Positions 63,738 through 64,000 of a stretch of DNA of 64,000 nucleotides are shown here, piece after piece (the first letter of the stretch is position 1; each line of letters begins with the position of its first letter). The DNA is from Blastococcus xanthinilyticus (GTDB taxonomy: Bacteria > Actinomycetota > Actinomycetes > Mycobacteriales > Geodermatophilaceae), in NCBI RefSeq assembly GCF_008124835.1, contig NZ_VNHW01000001.1:496001-560000 (forward strand), written 5' to 3'. Both the position numbers and the translations under genes were made by a program. A model generated the notes under the pieces. That model did not search any database and had not been told where the DNA came from. It was given only the letters and a program-made list of their open reading frames with translations.

Positions 63738-64000
63738 CGCTGCTGAGCTCCCTGGATCGGACCGGATGGACGCCTTCCCCAGGGCTCACGGGCGCGGACA
63801 GCAAGGCCCACGACGGCCGGGGAACGACCGTGGAACCAGTGCGCCGGGAGCCGGGGAAGCGCGCGATGCCGACCGTAGGCGACGCCCGCGCCGCGGTCCG
63901 CGAGCGGCACGCCCGCCGACCGGCCGGGGTAACGGAGAACACCGCGACCGCATCGTGATGAGCCGCCGCGTGCTCCGGTCGGCGGCTGCGGTTACCTTCC
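63738..64000. other. Right-edge region without a supported gene
   Basis: These 263 bp carry no reading frame with a recognisable family or ribosome site. They probably hold the upstream region of the small minus-strand gene and of a gene beyond the edge. Confidence 0.4.

Overview
The window is very GC-rich DNA with densely packed genes, many GTG starts, many 4-bp ATGA/GTGA overlaps and no tRNA, rRNA or CRISPR that I could find. The gene set (a bacteriophytochrome joined to a SpoIIE phosphatase, STAS and HATPase partner-switch proteins, a DUF222/13E12 HNH gene under a LexA-type box, an Lsr2-type DNA-binding tail, a ydaO/c-di-AMP riboswitch in front of an NlpC/P60 gene, a CtpI-like P-type ATPase) points to an actinobacterium. 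Geodermatophilaceae (Blastococcus/Geodermatophilus type) is my best guess; this is inferred from content and style, not from a marker gene.

Layout. 1-5 kb: the 3' part of a giant DUF4011/SF1-helicase/DUF3320 protein, open at the left edge. 5-9 kb: a probable red-light-controlled partner-switching module (phytochrome-phosphatase, STAS antagonist, divergent RsbW-like kinase). 9-12.4 kb: threonine ammonia-lyase facing two coupled 2-hydroxyacid dehydrogenases. 12.4-17.4 kb: two paralogous 48-49 residue basic proteins flanking a voltage-sensor-like membrane protein, a NarL/DesK-type two-component pair and a divergent ABC exporter. 17.5-20.5 kb: a secreted ScyD/E-like beta-propeller, a c-di-AMP riboswitch with its NlpC/P60 hydrolase, and a coiled-coil protein. 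20.7-23.5 kb: a hemerythrin/Rieske pair and a frameshifted DUF222 HNH gene. 23.6-29.6 kb: a lactonase-transporter-CoA-transferase operon, a diguanylate cyclase and a peptidoglycan transglycosylase.

29.6-35 kb: two Nudix hydrolases, then three toxin-antitoxin-like modules in 3 kb (AbiE-like, VapBC, RHH-Doc) around a methyltransferase. 35-42.5 kb: an ERCC4 nuclease fused to an Lsr2 tail with its zinc-ribbon partner, a thioesterase, an ADP-ribosylglycohydrolase/dual-specificity-phosphatase fusion, a copper radical oxidase with FG-GAP-like repeats, and a second stand-alone copy of the phosphatase domain.

42.6-55.4 kb is the main accessory island. A five-gene overlapping operon (Z1 helicase, DUF4420-type PD-(D/E)XK nuclease, MORC/MutL-like GHKL ATPase, an unrecognised protein, a DUF6339-like protein) is followed by Vsr and a C5-cytosine methylase. 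This arrangement resembles the predicted restriction systems with MORC/MutL-type ATPases. Its right flank holds a decayed enoyl-CoA hydratase, a frameshifted EVE-like/HNH gene, a MazG-like pyrophosphohydrolase and a nuclease-DUF2075 helicase. 55.4-64 kb returns to core-like genes: an excalibur-domain membrane protein, a phytoene-desaturase-like oxidoreductase, a secreted protein, a tautomerase and a 1505-residue P-type ATPase.
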